The position numbers and the translations under genes were made by a program. From Thermoplasmata archaeon (GTDB lineage: Archaea; Thermoplasmatota; E2; DHVEG-1), in the NCBI GenBank assembly GCA_020054475.1, contig JAHWGJ010000007.1:1-63052 (forward strand): a stretch of 63,052 nucleotides of DNA, given 5' to 3'. Shown one piece after another: positions 9,826 through 19,845 of the stretch. The notes under the pieces were generated by a model. That model worked only from the letters and a program-made list of their open reading frames with translations. It was not told the DNA's origin and made no database searches. Every line of letters starts with the position of its first letter. Position 1 is the stretch's first letter.

Positions 9826-10476
9826 TTATTTATGATTCCATTTCTTATTTTTAATTTTAGAATTAATCTGTTTACCTAAAATATAAGTAATTTTTTGAAA
9901 TTTACCTTTTTTAATCCAATTAACACCAACAAATGCTATAAAAATTCCAGCAATTGTATCTATCAAAAGATCTTTCATAGTATCCTGAAGACCCCACTGT
10001 TCCTGAGTTTGAAATAATAAATCAGTAGACCATTCAAAAAATTCCCAAACAACACCCATTGCCATTGTAAATATAATTACAATGAACGCCATGGCATATT
10101 TATCCATATGAAGACCTTTCCAATATTTATCTAAAATATAGATTGAAACAAAAGCTAAAAAAGCAACAAGAATCGCTGAAACAAAATGAGTTAAACTATC
10201 ATAATATGGTATAGTATGATATACATTTAGTACTACTCCGCCTATATGTAAAAATAAGGTAAATGCAATTAGGGTATCTAATATCCAAGGTAATGTTATA
10301 TTAAAATTTTTATGTAGAATCGATGGGATAAAACTGAGAATAATTCCAATTATACATCCAAAGACACCAGTCCAATCATCCTTCCAAAAAGCAATAATCA
10401 ATAAAATAAACATTATAATTTTTAAAATATGTAGCGAAAGAAAATTTGATTTCAGATATTCACTTCTTTTATTCAC
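9826..10476 (-). CDS. Multi-pass membrane protein, YjdF/DUF2238-like
   Basis: 216 residues with about six hydrophobic segments. The pattern PYYDSLTHFVSAIL, then MGVVWEFFEWSTDLL and DTMKDLLIDTIAG, with an Asp-His pair, an E-x-x-E-W motif and a D-x-x-x-D-x-x-x-D motif inside membrane helices, resembles the YjdF (DUF2238) family of inner-membrane proteins with no settled function. It is monocistronic, facing away from the gene at 10.6 kb, with about 105 bases between the two starts. The family call rests on motif spacing only. Confidence 0.65.
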   Translation of the reverse strand: MNKRSEYLKSNFLSLHILKIIMFILLIIAFWKDDWTGVFGCIIGIILSFIPSILHKNFNITLPWILDTLIAFTLFLHIGGVVLNVYHTIPYYDSLTHFVSAILVAFLAFVSIYILDKYWKGLHMDKYAMAFIVIIFTMAMGVVWEFFEWSTDLLFQTQEQWGLQDTMKDLLIDTIAGIFIAFVGVNWIKKGKFQKITYILGKQINSKIKNKKWNHK

Positions 10477-10581
10477 ATAAGCATAATTCTTTTTATTAAC
10501 TTATATCTTTCTCAAAATTTGAAATTATTTAATTTAAAAATTATATTTTGAAAAATTTAAAATTAGTAGAAATTATATTAT

Positions 10582-11130
10582 ATGAAGCAACATAATAATA
10601 GTTTTGAAGACATAATGAAAAAGATATTTTACCTTTTAATATTTCTAATAATTTTAGTAATCAGTATAGTAACTGTATTAAATTATGCAGGATATTTTAG
10701 TTCTGAGGAAAAAATTATAACGCCTCATGAATTTATTAATTGGAACCAATTTGATAACCAAACCTTAATCAATAATAATCAAACTATTAATTCATCAAAT
10801 AATTATTCAATATTTTTTGATATAACAGAAAAATTGAAGGAACTAGATGGGATTGAAAATATAAATTATGAAATATTTATAACAAATAATTCAATGCAAA
10901 ATATTATTCAATATTATAGCGATATATTAGAATTAGATGATTATTCTATTAGCAATGAATATAGTGGTATTACACCACCCGAATATTATGAATTAAATTA
11001 TTATACATTTATAAAAGGATTAAATGGAGTTGTAATTTTTATTAAAACACACGAAACTCTGACGTGGGTATTTTATAGTACAGGTAATCTCTTAGAATAT
11101 CAAAATATAATTAATAATCTTGAAATTTAA
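10582..11130 (+). CDS. Membrane-anchored protein of unknown function
   Basis: 182 residues from the first ATG; a second ATG at 10615 (MKKIFYLLIF) gives a more typical N-terminal anchor, and neither has a clear Shine-Dalgarno. A single hydrophobic segment (residues about 13-34) is followed by an Asn-rich, probably extracytoplasmic domain of about 145 residues. No cysteine cluster and no recognised fold. Base composition is like its neighbours. It could be a lineage-specific envelope protein. Confidence 0.6.
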   Translation: MKQHNNSFEDIMKKIFYLLIFLIILVISIVTVLNYAGYFSSEEKIITPHEFINWNQFDNQTLINNNQTINSSNNYSIFFDITEKLKELDGIENINYEIFITNNSMQNIIQYYSDILELDDYSISNEYSGITPPEYYELNYYTFIKGLNGVVIFIKTHETLTWVFYSTGNLLEYQNIINNLEI

Positions 11131-11310
11131 TATATATCAGGTAATTACCTTAAATTATAATACAAAATAACTATAATCTTCAAATAAATCATTTATTGAT
11201 AAAAAAAACTGATTAATAGTATTAATAAAATATTATTTAAAATTAATATTTAATTAATAATTTATCATAGGAATATTTTTTCATTATCGTTTTAAATTAA
11301 CCATAAACTA

Positions 11311-11431
11311 TTTAAACTTAAAAAACATAACAATTGTTAACTTTGAGGGTTCTAGCTTGGATATTTAACTTATATAAATACTCTTCTTCCCTTCATATTT
11401 CTCATCCAATTAGTCCCCTCAATGTACCTCC
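11311..11431 (+). ncRNA. Candidate hairpin RNA A with TATA-like box
   Basis: A TATA-like TTTAAACTTA at 11311-11320 lies about 25-30 bases before TTGAGGG (11343). The 5' arm 11343-11362 pairs with 11404-11422: TTGAGGG with CCCTCAA, CTA with TAG, TTGGAT with ATCCAA, 16 pairs in all. The unpaired 3' side carries ACCTCC (11426-11431), the anti-Shine-Dalgarno sequence. The hairpin is a GC-rich island in an AT-rich gap and contains no sensible frame. Transcription and the exact ends are inferred. Confidence 0.45.
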
Positions 11432-11493
11432 AAAATAAATTTTTAACAATAGTTAATTAATAAAAAATATATATTGGAGTTAATTCAATTTAA

Positions 11494-11727
11494 TCAAATT
11501 TCCATGCCAGTAATGGTCTTAGTATCAATTACCTCATCAATAGTACGAATTTTATGAACAACAATATTTGCAATACTTTCAAAATCATCACCGACAATTT
11601 TAACTATTAAATCAAATTCACCAAAAATTTGGTAAATCTCAACAACATCACTCACATTTTTTAACTTATTATAAGCTTGAAGTTCACCACCAGAATGAAC
11701 CTTTATCATTACAAAACCAACCGTCAT
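11494..11727 (-). CDS. Stand-alone Lrp/AsnC ligand-binding (RAM) domain protein
   Basis: 77 residues from the ATG at 11727, preceded by GAGG; a TTG two codons upstream is an unneeded alternative. The sequence (IFGEFDLIVKIVGDDFESI, ending in the TITGMEI strand) is the alpha-beta RAM domain of Lrp/AsnC regulators without the helix-turn-helix. Such SraA/RAM-only proteins bind amino acids and can form mixed oligomers with full regulators. No operon partner; monocistronic. Confidence 0.85.
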   Translation of the reverse strand: MTVGFVMIKVHSGGELQAYNKLKNVSDVVEIYQIFGEFDLIVKIVGDDFESIANIVVHKIRTIDEVIDTKTITGMEI

Positions 11728-11954
11728 ATTCAAACCCTCTTCAAAATAAATGATAAATTAATACAATATAAATTTTTTTAAATTAAAAATTAATATAACC
11801 ATCAAAATAGATTTTTGCCAATGTGGAAAAAAACATAAACATGAGAAATAAACCATTAAACTTATTTTTTAAAGATAAATTCATTGAATAATAAATAATC
11901 AATTATCGTTTATAATCAATTGTAAAATGTTTGGTAATAACCAACCTTATTTAT

Positions 11955-12704
11955 TCATTCTCTATTTAAATCTAAAATTTTTCCTAAAAAGGAGCCATCT
12001 AATAAAAAAACTTCACATTTATTGATATCTATTAATTTTCCCAAAGGGCCAATTAATCCATCAACATTAGCCGCAATACCACCACAAAGGGGGTTAAAAG
12101 CAGGTAATACAACAAATTTTATTTTTTTTGATTCAGGATATCTCCGACTTAATGATTTCTTACTAATCTCGCTTTTTAACCAACAACACTCAAAATTCTT
12201 ATAACCAAGACGATCTTCCAACATAATAGTAGGATGAGTATGAGCAATAATCAAATATCTACTTAACATTAATTCTGAAGAAGGCCATCTATGTCCATGA
12301 ACTAAACCAATGTTCTTAAAAACAAAACCATTTGAAGGATGAATAATTACTTCAGGCGGAGCAATTTTTTTTATATTCCCATCATGATTCCCTGGAATTA
12401 TATGGGTTTCACTTATTGATAATAAATTTTCGAGAAAATCAGTTACATCCTTTTTTTCTCTAAAAGTAGATAATGGAATATTATGTTTAATATCACCTAA
12501 TAAAAAAATCTTTTCTGGATAATATTTTTTACATAATGAAATTATACGATCTTTCATTAAATTGGTTTGAGAATAGGCGTTTACACCTAATTCTTGTAAT
12601 TGTTTTTCAATCCCGATATGTAAATCAGCAATTATCAATATTTTTTCTTTTTTTATAAATAATGCTGGATTGTTTGGAACTGGCTGTAAATCTGAGAAAT
12701 TCAT
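11955..12704 (-). CDS. Calcineurin-like metallophosphoesterase
   Basis: 249 residues. The phosphoesterase motifs are in order: ADLHIG (about 26-31), LLGDIKHN (about 69-76), IPGNHDG (about 105-111), GLVHGHRW and IAHTHP. The archaeal clade with this length is often found near lhr-type helicases and is linked to DNA repair by context. Substrate unknown. Complete, no signal peptide, so cytoplasmic. The gene runs away from the big surface-protein gene, with 328 bases between the two starts. Confidence 0.85.
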   Translation of the reverse strand: MNFSDLQPVPNNPALFIKKEKILIIADLHIGIEKQLQELGVNAYSQTNLMKDRIISLCKKYYPEKIFLLGDIKHNIPLSTFREKKDVTDFLENLLSISETHIIPGNHDGNIKKIAPPEVIIHPSNGFVFKNIGLVHGHRWPSSELMLSRYLIIAHTHPTIMLEDRLGYKNFECCWLKSEISKKSLSRRYPESKKIKFVVLPAFNPLCGGIAANVDGLIGPLGKLIDINKCEVFLLDGSFLGKILDLNRE

Positions 12705-13032
12705 AATTTAAACCTTTATATACAATTCTTCATTATTTATTTAAAATATAAAGTTTTATACAATATGTTTTGGTTATTGTTATTGAAATAAATTAAATAA
12801 GCAACTAAGCTACTATTTTATTAATAATTTAATTTATATTATTCATAAAAATTTTTAATACTATAATTTTGTTTATTTTAAAATAAATATAATATTTAAA
12901 AATGTAAATAATATTGGATAGATTTAAATAAAAATTTTTCATTAACATTATTATAAGTTTAATGTAAACATATATTTATGTCCTAAAATCTAAAACAATT
13001 AATGGGGGGGCATAAAACGGAGGTAAAAAAAC
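12705..13032. promoter_or_regulatory. Intergenic region with promoter and strong RBS of the surface protein
   Basis: No gene is seen in these 328 AT-rich bases. A TATA-like ACATATATTTATG near 12967-12979 is the best promoter candidate for the surface-protein gene; a G-run (GGGGGGG near 13003) follows, and ACGGAGGT at about 13018-13025 is a strong Shine-Dalgarno for the ATG at 13033. The phosphoesterase promoter must also lie in the left part of this gap, but I cannot assign it. Confidence 0.4.
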
Positions 13033-16000
13033 ATGAAATTAACTAATAATAATTTTAAGAGGCTGATGATTTTAACAATAGGTGCAATTCTTTGTTTAAG
13101 TTCAGTTATTGCTGTTACAGGATCTTTAAATGAAGATACTAATACAACCTATCCTGAATTACTGCCAGTTATCCAAAAAACATTTAGAGAAAATGATGGT
13201 TCTAATAATGATGGAATTTTCTCTATGGAAATTTCTGATGCGGGTACTTGGTTAATTGGTGAACAATTTACATCTGGTGGATTCCCATGGACTCCAGGTG
13301 ACACACTTGAAACAAAAAACACTCAAGGTCCATCTGGACGTGGATTATTGTATGCCTATGAGGTCACTGGGGATAGTGCATTGCTTACTGCTTCGGTAGA
13401 CTGTGGTGATTACATGGTTGATTTGATGTTTCAGGGCTTAGGTCCAAACCCTAGTGTGTATACTGATAGCGATCCACGTTTTGGATCGTATGATGCATTA
13501 TTTCTTGAAGAATTAAGTCAGATTACTTGGGATTCTAAGTATGCAGATTTTGCTCAAACCTGGTTTTGGGATAAGTTATCCACTGGAACATATGGGGAAA
13601 CAAATGATATGGATGCACGTGATTTTGGGGATTACATTGTTGACGCTCGAAAAAGCAGTTATGATATAGCTCCGTGGGATATTGCAGGGACTGCTGTTGG
13701 CGCAGCTGTTGCTGGTGAAACATCGATTGCAGCTGATCTTATGGATTCTATCCTATATGGGTTAAACGAAATTACCACGACAAGTGGTAATTATTTTGAT
13801 ACTATTGGTTTGGCAGGAGCGATTTGGGCATCAGCTGTTACAGACATAGACCTTGATCCCACTGCTGGAGAGTATATTTCTGCTGATTCTACTGTTGATC
13901 TTGCAAATGCGTTAGTTACTATGACAACAGATGCAAGTCCAAAAGGAATATTATGGGACTCAGAGGCTGATTCTTCCGATTATACAAATGGAGATACACA
14001 GACAACTGCTTTTGCTCTTGCAGCATTAGCAACATTTGATTATAATATTTATTTATCTGAAATATGTGAGGGTATGACTTTTATTCAGAGTCTTCAACAA
14101 GGAGATGGTCAGTATTTAGAATATCCAACTGCGTCTCCTACAGCTTCGGGTAGTATTGAAGTACATGCTGAAGCAATCTTTGCTCTGAACACTGCGGGGA
14201 GAGTAAAAAACCTTGATACCGATGAAGTGTTCTGTTCCATTCAGGCTGCTATTGATGATAGTGATACTCTTGATAGTCATACAATTCAAGTTAGTGCTGG
14301 AACTTATCAAGAAAACGCAGCAAGTTGGTGTGATATCAATTTGGATAAAGATCTCATCTTGATTGGTGCAGGTTCGGGAAGTACTATTGTTGAATTAACT
14401 CAAGGGAAAAGTGAAGGTCTTCAGATTCTTATTGGGACCGGCACACCAAATGATATCACAATTGAGGGTATGACCTTTACCAATCAAACTGGTAGTACAA
14501 ATGCTCCATTGCGTGCAGTGAGAGTTTTTTGTGCTCTTAATAGCTTGACATTACGTGATGTTGTTGTTGAGTATGCTCAGGTTAACAATGTCGAACTTAA
14601 TGGTGATATTAATACGCTTACTATTGAGGGCTGTAATTTCCATCATGCTGGTTCTAATGGGTTGATGTGTCCTGCAGATATTGGTTCAGGTTCTATCACT
14701 GATTCTTATTTTGATTATAACGGACGGTTAGATGTCTGGGCATCGGGAATGCATCTTTTTGGTCAGATCTCAGATCTTGATATAATACGTTGTTCGATGA
14801 GCTATAACAAGGATGCTGGATTTAATGGCCGGCAATTGAATAATATTTATTTTGAAGATGTGACTGCAAGCAATAATACTCATGCCAGTGGCGGTGGCGG
14901 CATATGTATATCTGAGAAGGTTGGTAGTTCAACGGATATTACATTGGTCGATATAACTGCTGAGTACAATGGTAGAGACGGAATTCTAATTTGGACTTGG
15001 TATGATTATTGTAGTATTTCTGATGTTACCATAACTGGAGGCTTGTTTACAAATAACGGATGGGGTGGTATCCGTGTAACCAATTGGCCTGCTTCAGGTT
15101 CCATAGGAGGAACTATTGATGATATTGAGATTACCCAAGCCGATGTTATGAACAATCCAAATGCTGGTATTTCGTTTGACCTTGATTATGTAAGTTCTAG
15201 TGCAGTTGGATCACTTGTAAATTATAATAATATTGTTGGAAATACTAACTGGGGTGTTTTTAACTCTGGCACAGGTGTTCTTGATGCTACTTGTAACTGG
15301 TGGGGTCATAGTAGTGGACCAACTCATACGAGCAATCCTAATGGATGCTTCGGCGGCGATTCAGTCAGTGATAATGTGGATTATTCGCCTTGGCTCGATG
15401 CTTTATATCCAGGTGGAAATTGTATTGGAGGCGTATGTCAGATGCTTACTTATGTTGATGATGATTATGATTGTTTGACAACTGGTTGGAATATTGATCA
15501 TTTCGCAACTATACAGGATGGTGTTGATCATGTTTGTGATGGCGGCACTGTTACTGTCTATGATGGTACATATGATCCATTTATTGTTGAAGGAAGAAAT
15601 GATATAACCATACAAGCAGGTAGCAACCCAATTATAACGGGTAATCAAATCGTATGGGATATGTCATATCCAGCACAGGTTAACAATATTATCTTTGTAA
15701 ATAACTCAGTAAATATCTATATAACTGGTTTTGACATTATCGGTACTAACCCTGGTGGAAGGGATTTCACTGTTTTCTATCAGTCTTCCAGTGGAACAGT
15801 TGAGGATTGTCTTATAAATCCTGATAATGTTGGTAATATGGCTGCATTAGCAGTACGAGCGATTACAAGTTCTGATCTTACTATAGATATGTGTAACCTT
15901 ATGAACTATGGAAGAATTGGTATTTATGTAAAGGATGATACAATTCTTAATGTATATAATTGTGATTTACATGGAACTACTTATGATCTTAATATGGGTG

Positions 16001-17679
16001 ATTTTGTTAATTATGGAATCGAAGTAGAAGGAATTAATACAGCTTGTACGAGTGAGATAAAATATAATTCTATATATAATCATGATTTTGATGAGATATA
16101 TGGTGATCCAAGTTGGAGTTCAGCTGGAATTATTGTTGATACATGGAGATATTATGGACCAACTTATAACTGCCAGGAGAGCACAGTAACTATCGAGTGT
16201 AATGAAATAACTAATAACTATATTGGTGTAGAGATAGTACCAAATTCAAATATACATGTAAACTATAATGAAATAATGGATAATAAATATCAAGGGGCTT
16301 TAAGTAGTCCTTACTATGATGGATCTCAATATCTTTATGAAACACTAGATGCTGAGTGTAACTGGTGGGGATCACATAATGGACCATCAACAAATTATCC
16401 AAATAATGTTAGTGATTATGTTGACTATGATCCATGGCTCTATGTACTAGCTGATGCAGGAGGACCATATTCTCTAACTGGAAGCACAACAGTTGATTTT
16501 GATAGCTCAGCATCCTCAGTTGGCTCATGTGGAACAATAACATATGATTGGGACTTCGGAGATGGAACATATGGAACAGGTGAAAATCCAACACATACTT
16601 ACCCATTATTTTCTGAACGAACTTATACTGCAATACTTACAATAACATTAGAGACAACATGTGGTAAGATTTATACTGATTCTGACAGCATAACAGTAGG
16701 AATTGATGCTGATCCACCACTCGTACAACTCAATTTCCCACGAGGTGGAGAAATAGTAAGCGGGACAATCACTATTGACTATTATGCAATTGATGATGAT
16801 TACCCTGGTGAAGAAAACAATGATTTACCAATATATATATACTATACCACTGGCGGAGCAACCTTAAGACCAGTAACTGATGACCTTCCACTAAGAAACG
16901 ATGGATACTTAACCTGGAATACAAATAATTATGGTGATGGCGAGTATAAAATCGTTGTTGAAGCTGTGGATAAAGCAGGAAATGTTGTCCAGGATTCAGG
17001 AAATGAAAATACATTCACCATTGATAATGGAAATGCAGGTGCACGTATCTCTGATGTACAAGTGAATAACATTGAGACAGGATCAAAGAAATATGTGAAA
17101 AATGGTGATGAACTAGAGATAACGGCAGGAATTACAGGACGTGAAGCACAAGACCTAACAAGGGATGATATCACAGCTGATCTATCAGGATTTAACCTTG
17201 GATCAAAAATTTATCCAGACAGCTATGATGGATTCACAGCTACATGGAATATCAGAAATATTGTTTGCACACCACTGGATGGCACAATAAATATAGTTGT
17301 AAAAATCACAGGTGATGAAAACGTCTACAGTAAATCAATAATATCTGATAATACAGCCCCAGTGCTTAACATCGACCAACCAAGAAATGGTTTATACATC
17401 CGTAATCTAAGGATTCTACCAATTCCATCAGATAGAACAATCATTTTAGGTGCAACAGATGTTATTGTCTCGCCAGATGATGTCTCGGTTGACCGAGTTG
17501 AATTCTATGTTGAAGATAAACTATTCAAGAAGGACTATGATGATCAATTTGACTGGAATATGAATATTCGAACATGGGGTGAACATACTCTTAAGATAGT
17601 TGTCTATGACAGTGCGGGTAATTCAGCAACAGAAACAATGGATGTAACAATCTTTAATTATTTTGGGATGGATTGGTAA
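13033..17679 (+). CDS. Very large secreted surface protein: alpha-toroid, two beta-helices, PKD, Ig-like
   Basis: 1548 residues. Signal peptide at 1-30 (hydrophobic MILTIGAILCLSSVIAVTGS). Residues about 55-390 are Ala/Gly-rich with repeated helical pairs, resembling a terpene-cyclase/prenyltransferase-like toroid. About 395-790 and 800-1130 are two right-handed beta-helix blocks, each opened by an IQAAIDD or IQDGVD motif and closed by a CNWWG motif. A PKD domain (DWDFGDG) lies near 1140-1220, followed by Ig-like repeats. The last about 110 residues (VDRVEFYVEDKLF) repeat a domain found in the protein at 55997. No obvious membrane anchor or sorting motif, so attachment is unknown. Likely an extracellular adhesin or polysaccharide-binding protein. 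Strong Shine-Dalgarno. Confidence 0.85.
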   Translation: MKLTNNNFKRLMILTIGAILCLSSVIAVTGSLNEDTNTTYPELLPVIQKTFRENDGSNNDGIFSMEISDAGTWLIGEQFTSGGFPWTPGDTLETKNTQGPSGRGLLYAYEVTGDSALLTASVDCGDYMVDLMFQGLGPNPSVYTDSDPRFGSYDALFLEELSQITWDSKYADFAQTWFWDKLSTGTYGETNDMDARDFGDYIVDARKSSYDIAPWDIAGTAVGAAVAGETSIAADLMDSILYGLNEITTTSGNYFDTIGLAGAIWASAVTDIDLDPTAGEYISADSTVDLANALVTMTTDASPKGILWDSEADSSDYTNGDTQTTAFALAALATFDYNIYLSEICEGMTFIQSLQQGDGQYLEYPTASPTASGSIEVHAEAIFALNTAGRVKNLDTDEVFCSIQAAIDDSDTLDSHTIQVSAGTYQENAASWCDINLDKDLILIGAGSGSTIVELTQGKSEGLQILIGTGTPNDITIEGMTFTNQTGSTNAPLRAVRVFCALNSLTLRDVVVEYAQVNNVELNGDINTLTIEGCNFHHAGSNGLMCPADIGSGSITDSYFDYNGRLDVWASGMHLFGQISDLDIIRCSMSYNKDAGFNGRQLNNIYFEDVTASNNTHASGGGGICISEKVGSSTDITLVDITAEYNGRDGILIWTWYDYCSISDVTITGGLFTNNGWGGIRVTNWPASGSIGGTIDDIEITQADVMNNPNAGISFDLDYVSSSAVGSLVNYNNIVGNTNWGVFNSGTGVLDATCNWWGHSSGPTHTSNPNGCFGGDSVSDNVDYSPWLDALYPGGNCIGGVCQMLTYVDDDYDCLTTGWNIDHFATIQDGVDHVCDGGTVTVYDGTYDPFIVEGRNDITIQAGSNPIITGNQIVWDMSYPAQVNNIIFVNNSVNIYITGFDIIGTNPGGRDFTVFYQSSSGTVEDCLINPDNVGNMAALAVRAITSSDLTIDMCNLMNYGRIGIYVKDDTILNVYNCDLHGTTYDLNMGDFVNYGIEVEGINTACTSEIKYNSIYNHDFDEIYGDPSWSSAGIIVDTWRYYGPTYNCQESTVTIECNEITNNYIGVEIVPNSNIHVNYNEIMDNKYQGALSSPYYDGSQYLYETLDAECNWWGSHNGPSTNYPNNVSDYVDYDPWLYVLADAGGPYSLTGSTTVDFDSSASSVGSCGTITYDWDFGDGTYGTGENPTHTYPLFSERTYTAILTITLETTCGKIYTDSDSITVGIDADPPLVQLNFPRGGEIVSGTITIDYYAIDDDYPGEENNDLPIYIYYTTGGATLRPVTDDLPLRNDGYLTWNTNNYGDGEYKIVVEAVDKAGNVVQDSGNENTFTIDNGNAGARISDVQVNNIETGSKKYVKNGDELEITAGITGREAQDLTRDDITADLSGFNLGSKIYPDSYDGFTATWNIRNIVCTPLDGTINIVVKITGDENVYSKSIISDNTAPVLNIDQPRNGLYIRNLRILPIPSDRTIILGATDVIVSPDDVSVDRVEFYVEDKLFKKDYDDQFDWNMNIRTWGEHTLKIVVYDSAGNSATETMDVTIFNYFGMDW

Positions 17680-17896
17680 TCCCAAAAACCCCTTTTTTCT
17701 TTTTTTTTTTATTTAAATAAAAATATTTTTTAAAAAATTCTATAATAAAAAATTTTAATACATATTTTTAATTAATTATTTTTTTTTCTTTTCTAAATTA
17801 AGTTGTTTATAAAAATATAAGATAATCATCGATTATATCTTGTTAATTCGCTATTCAAAATATTGTATATAATTCAAATTATAATACATGGTGCTT

Positions 17897-19357
17897 TCAC
17901 AAGTATTTATTTAAAACAGATGGTATCTCTTCAATAATATCTGTTGCTAATAATCCATAAGATTTTTTGTTAAAAACAATATTTCCAGCCTCACCATTTA
18001 GAAAAGCCGCTACACGGATTGCAATAAAAGGATCAATACTTTTTGATAATAAAGCACCAATAATACCAGCAAGAACGTCACCTGTTCCACCAACAGTCAT
18101 TGCTTCATTATGAATTAAATTTAATTTAGTCTTAGATCCATTACTTAATATATCAATATAACCTTTTAAAAAAATAGATACTTTATATTCCTTAGACCAG
18201 TTTTCAATAGTCTTAATTCTAATATCTATATCATCAGCTAATTCGATTCCTGATAATATACGAAATTCTTCTTTATGTGGAGTTATCACAGTTTTTGAAT
18301 TTTTAATAAGATCGATGTTACCAGATATTGCTTTAATTGCATCAGCATCAACAACCAATGCTTTCTTTTCACTTATAGCTATTTCAATAATCTTATTGAT
18401 AGCCTCTATTGTCTCTTTAGCATTACCAAGACCTGGACCAATAACAATTGAATTACATATATCTAAAAGCTCTCTAATAGAATGAATATCGCCAGGTATT
18501 AAAAAATCAGAATTTAAATCTCTAACTATCAAATTAGGGGAGAAAGAAGCAATAGCACGACCAACTCTTCGGGGTGTGGCAATATATGCAAGATCTGCCC
18601 CAGTACGAAGAGCTGCAAGTCCAGATAAAGCAGGAGCACCAACATAAGGCCCCCCTCCAACAATTAAAACCCTGCCATTATCTCCTTTATGAGAATTCTT
18701 TTTTGGCCTAGGATAAAAAACTTGAAGTTCACCAGCACCAACATATTTATCAGCCTGATCAGGAATTCCAATATCAATAATCTTAATTTCACCCGAATTC
18801 AATTTATTCATCCCCTCTTTAATATCATGAAATGTAATAGTAAACTGCGGAATAACAGCAGTTTTACTTCCAATCCCCGAAGGAATATCAATAGAAATAA
18901 TAATCTTATCATCTAATAAATTAATTTTTTCCACAACAGAAAGAATAGGTTCTCTTAATTTACCTGAAATACCAATTCCAAGAATTGAATCAATAACAAT
19001 ATCATTTTCATTAAGCAATTTATCAATAATGTTTAAATTATCAGAATTATAAATTTTAACATTAGAATTTTTTAATTTATCAAAATTATTCCTAGCTATA
19101 TCTGTCTTAATATTATTTTCATTACCAATTATAAAAACCGATACTTGATTATTTTCAGATAAATATCTAGCCGCAACAAAACCATCACCGCCATTATTTC
19201 CAAGACCACAAAAAAAAATGATTTTTTTATTTTCTAAATTAATTTTATTAATAAAATCAGAAACTCCCTTACCAGCGGATTCCATTAATTTGAGCGGAGT
19301 AATACCATAATGCTCAGAATTATTATCCAAAACTTTAAGCTCATTATAAGATATCAT
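17897..19357 (-). CDS. nnr: Bifunctional NAD(P)HX epimerase / ADP-dependent dehydratase
   Basis: 486 residues from MISYNELKVL, the normal N-terminus of the family; an in-frame extension of 14 codons upstream lacks similarity. Residues 1-205 are the YjeF-N epimerase (GNNGGDGFVAARYL), and 220-486 the ribokinase-like dehydratase with the catalytic GGTGDVLAGIIG motif. The protein repairs hydrated NAD(P)H. Its start lies about 70 bases from the divergent nac gene, so the two share a short promoter region. Confidence 0.93.
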   Translation of the reverse strand: MISYNELKVLDNNSEHYGITPLKLMESAGKGVSDFINKINLENKKIIFFCGLGNNGGDGFVAARYLSENNQVSVFIIGNENNIKTDIARNNFDKLKNSNVKIYNSDNLNIIDKLLNENDIVIDSILGIGISGKLREPILSVVEKINLLDDKIIISIDIPSGIGSKTAVIPQFTITFHDIKEGMNKLNSGEIKIIDIGIPDQADKYVGAGELQVFYPRPKKNSHKGDNGRVLIVGGGPYVGAPALSGLAALRTGADLAYIATPRRVGRAIASFSPNLIVRDLNSDFLIPGDIHSIRELLDICNSIVIGPGLGNAKETIEAINKIIEIAISEKKALVVDADAIKAISGNIDLIKNSKTVITPHKEEFRILSGIELADDIDIRIKTIENWSKEYKVSIFLKGYIDILSNGSKTKLNLIHNEAMTVGGTGDVLAGIIGALLSKSIDPFIAIRVAAFLNGEAGNIVFNKKSYGLLATDIIEEIPSVLNKYL

Positions 19358-19427
19358 ACCAAAATATATAACAACATAATATCTATATATCCTTCGCAAA
19401 TAAAAAAAACTAAAGAGGTTACAAAAT

Positions 19428-19766
19428 ATGATGCCTGGAAGAATAAACCCCCGACAAATGAATCAAATGATGAAAAGACTCGGCATAAATGTTAAAGATA
19501 TAGAAAACGTTGAAAAAGTAATAATTCAGACAAACGATAAAGAATATATCTTTGAAAATGCTGAAGTAACAATTATGGATGCACAAGGACAAAAAACATA
19601 TCAAATAACTGGTAATCCAATAATAAATGAAAGAAAAGAAGAAATGAATGACGAAGACATAAAATTAGTAATAGAACAAACAGGGAAATCTAAAGAAGAA
19701 GCAATAAAAGCATTAGAAGAATCAAAAGGGGATATAGCAGAAGCAATTATGAAATTATCAAATTAA
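19428..19766 (+). CDS. nac: Nascent polypeptide-associated complex alpha homologue
   Basis: 112 residues, full length for archaeal aNAC. The N-terminal MMPGRINPRQMNQMMKRLGI motif is family-typical, the NAC beta-barrel covers about 30-70, and a UBA domain (DIKLVIEQTGKSKEEAIKAL) ends it. It binds nascent chains at the ribosome exit. GAGGT precedes the ATG. Divergent from nnr and followed by trpS after 79 bases. Confidence 0.95.
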   Translation: MMPGRINPRQMNQMMKRLGINVKDIENVEKVIIQTNDKEYIFENAEVTIMDAQGQKTYQITGNPIINERKEEMNDEDIKLVIEQTGKSKEEAIKALEESKGDIAEAIMKLSN

Positions 19767-19845
19767 AATAATTATAAACCACGATTAATCAAAAATTAAA
19801 TACGTTAAGTTTTTGAATAATTCTTTATTTTAGACATGTGAAAAT

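Noticed and set aside
13535-17174. Several minus-strand frames within the surface-protein gene
   Set aside because: Shadows of a long plus-strand gene with intact domains and a strong ribosome site.
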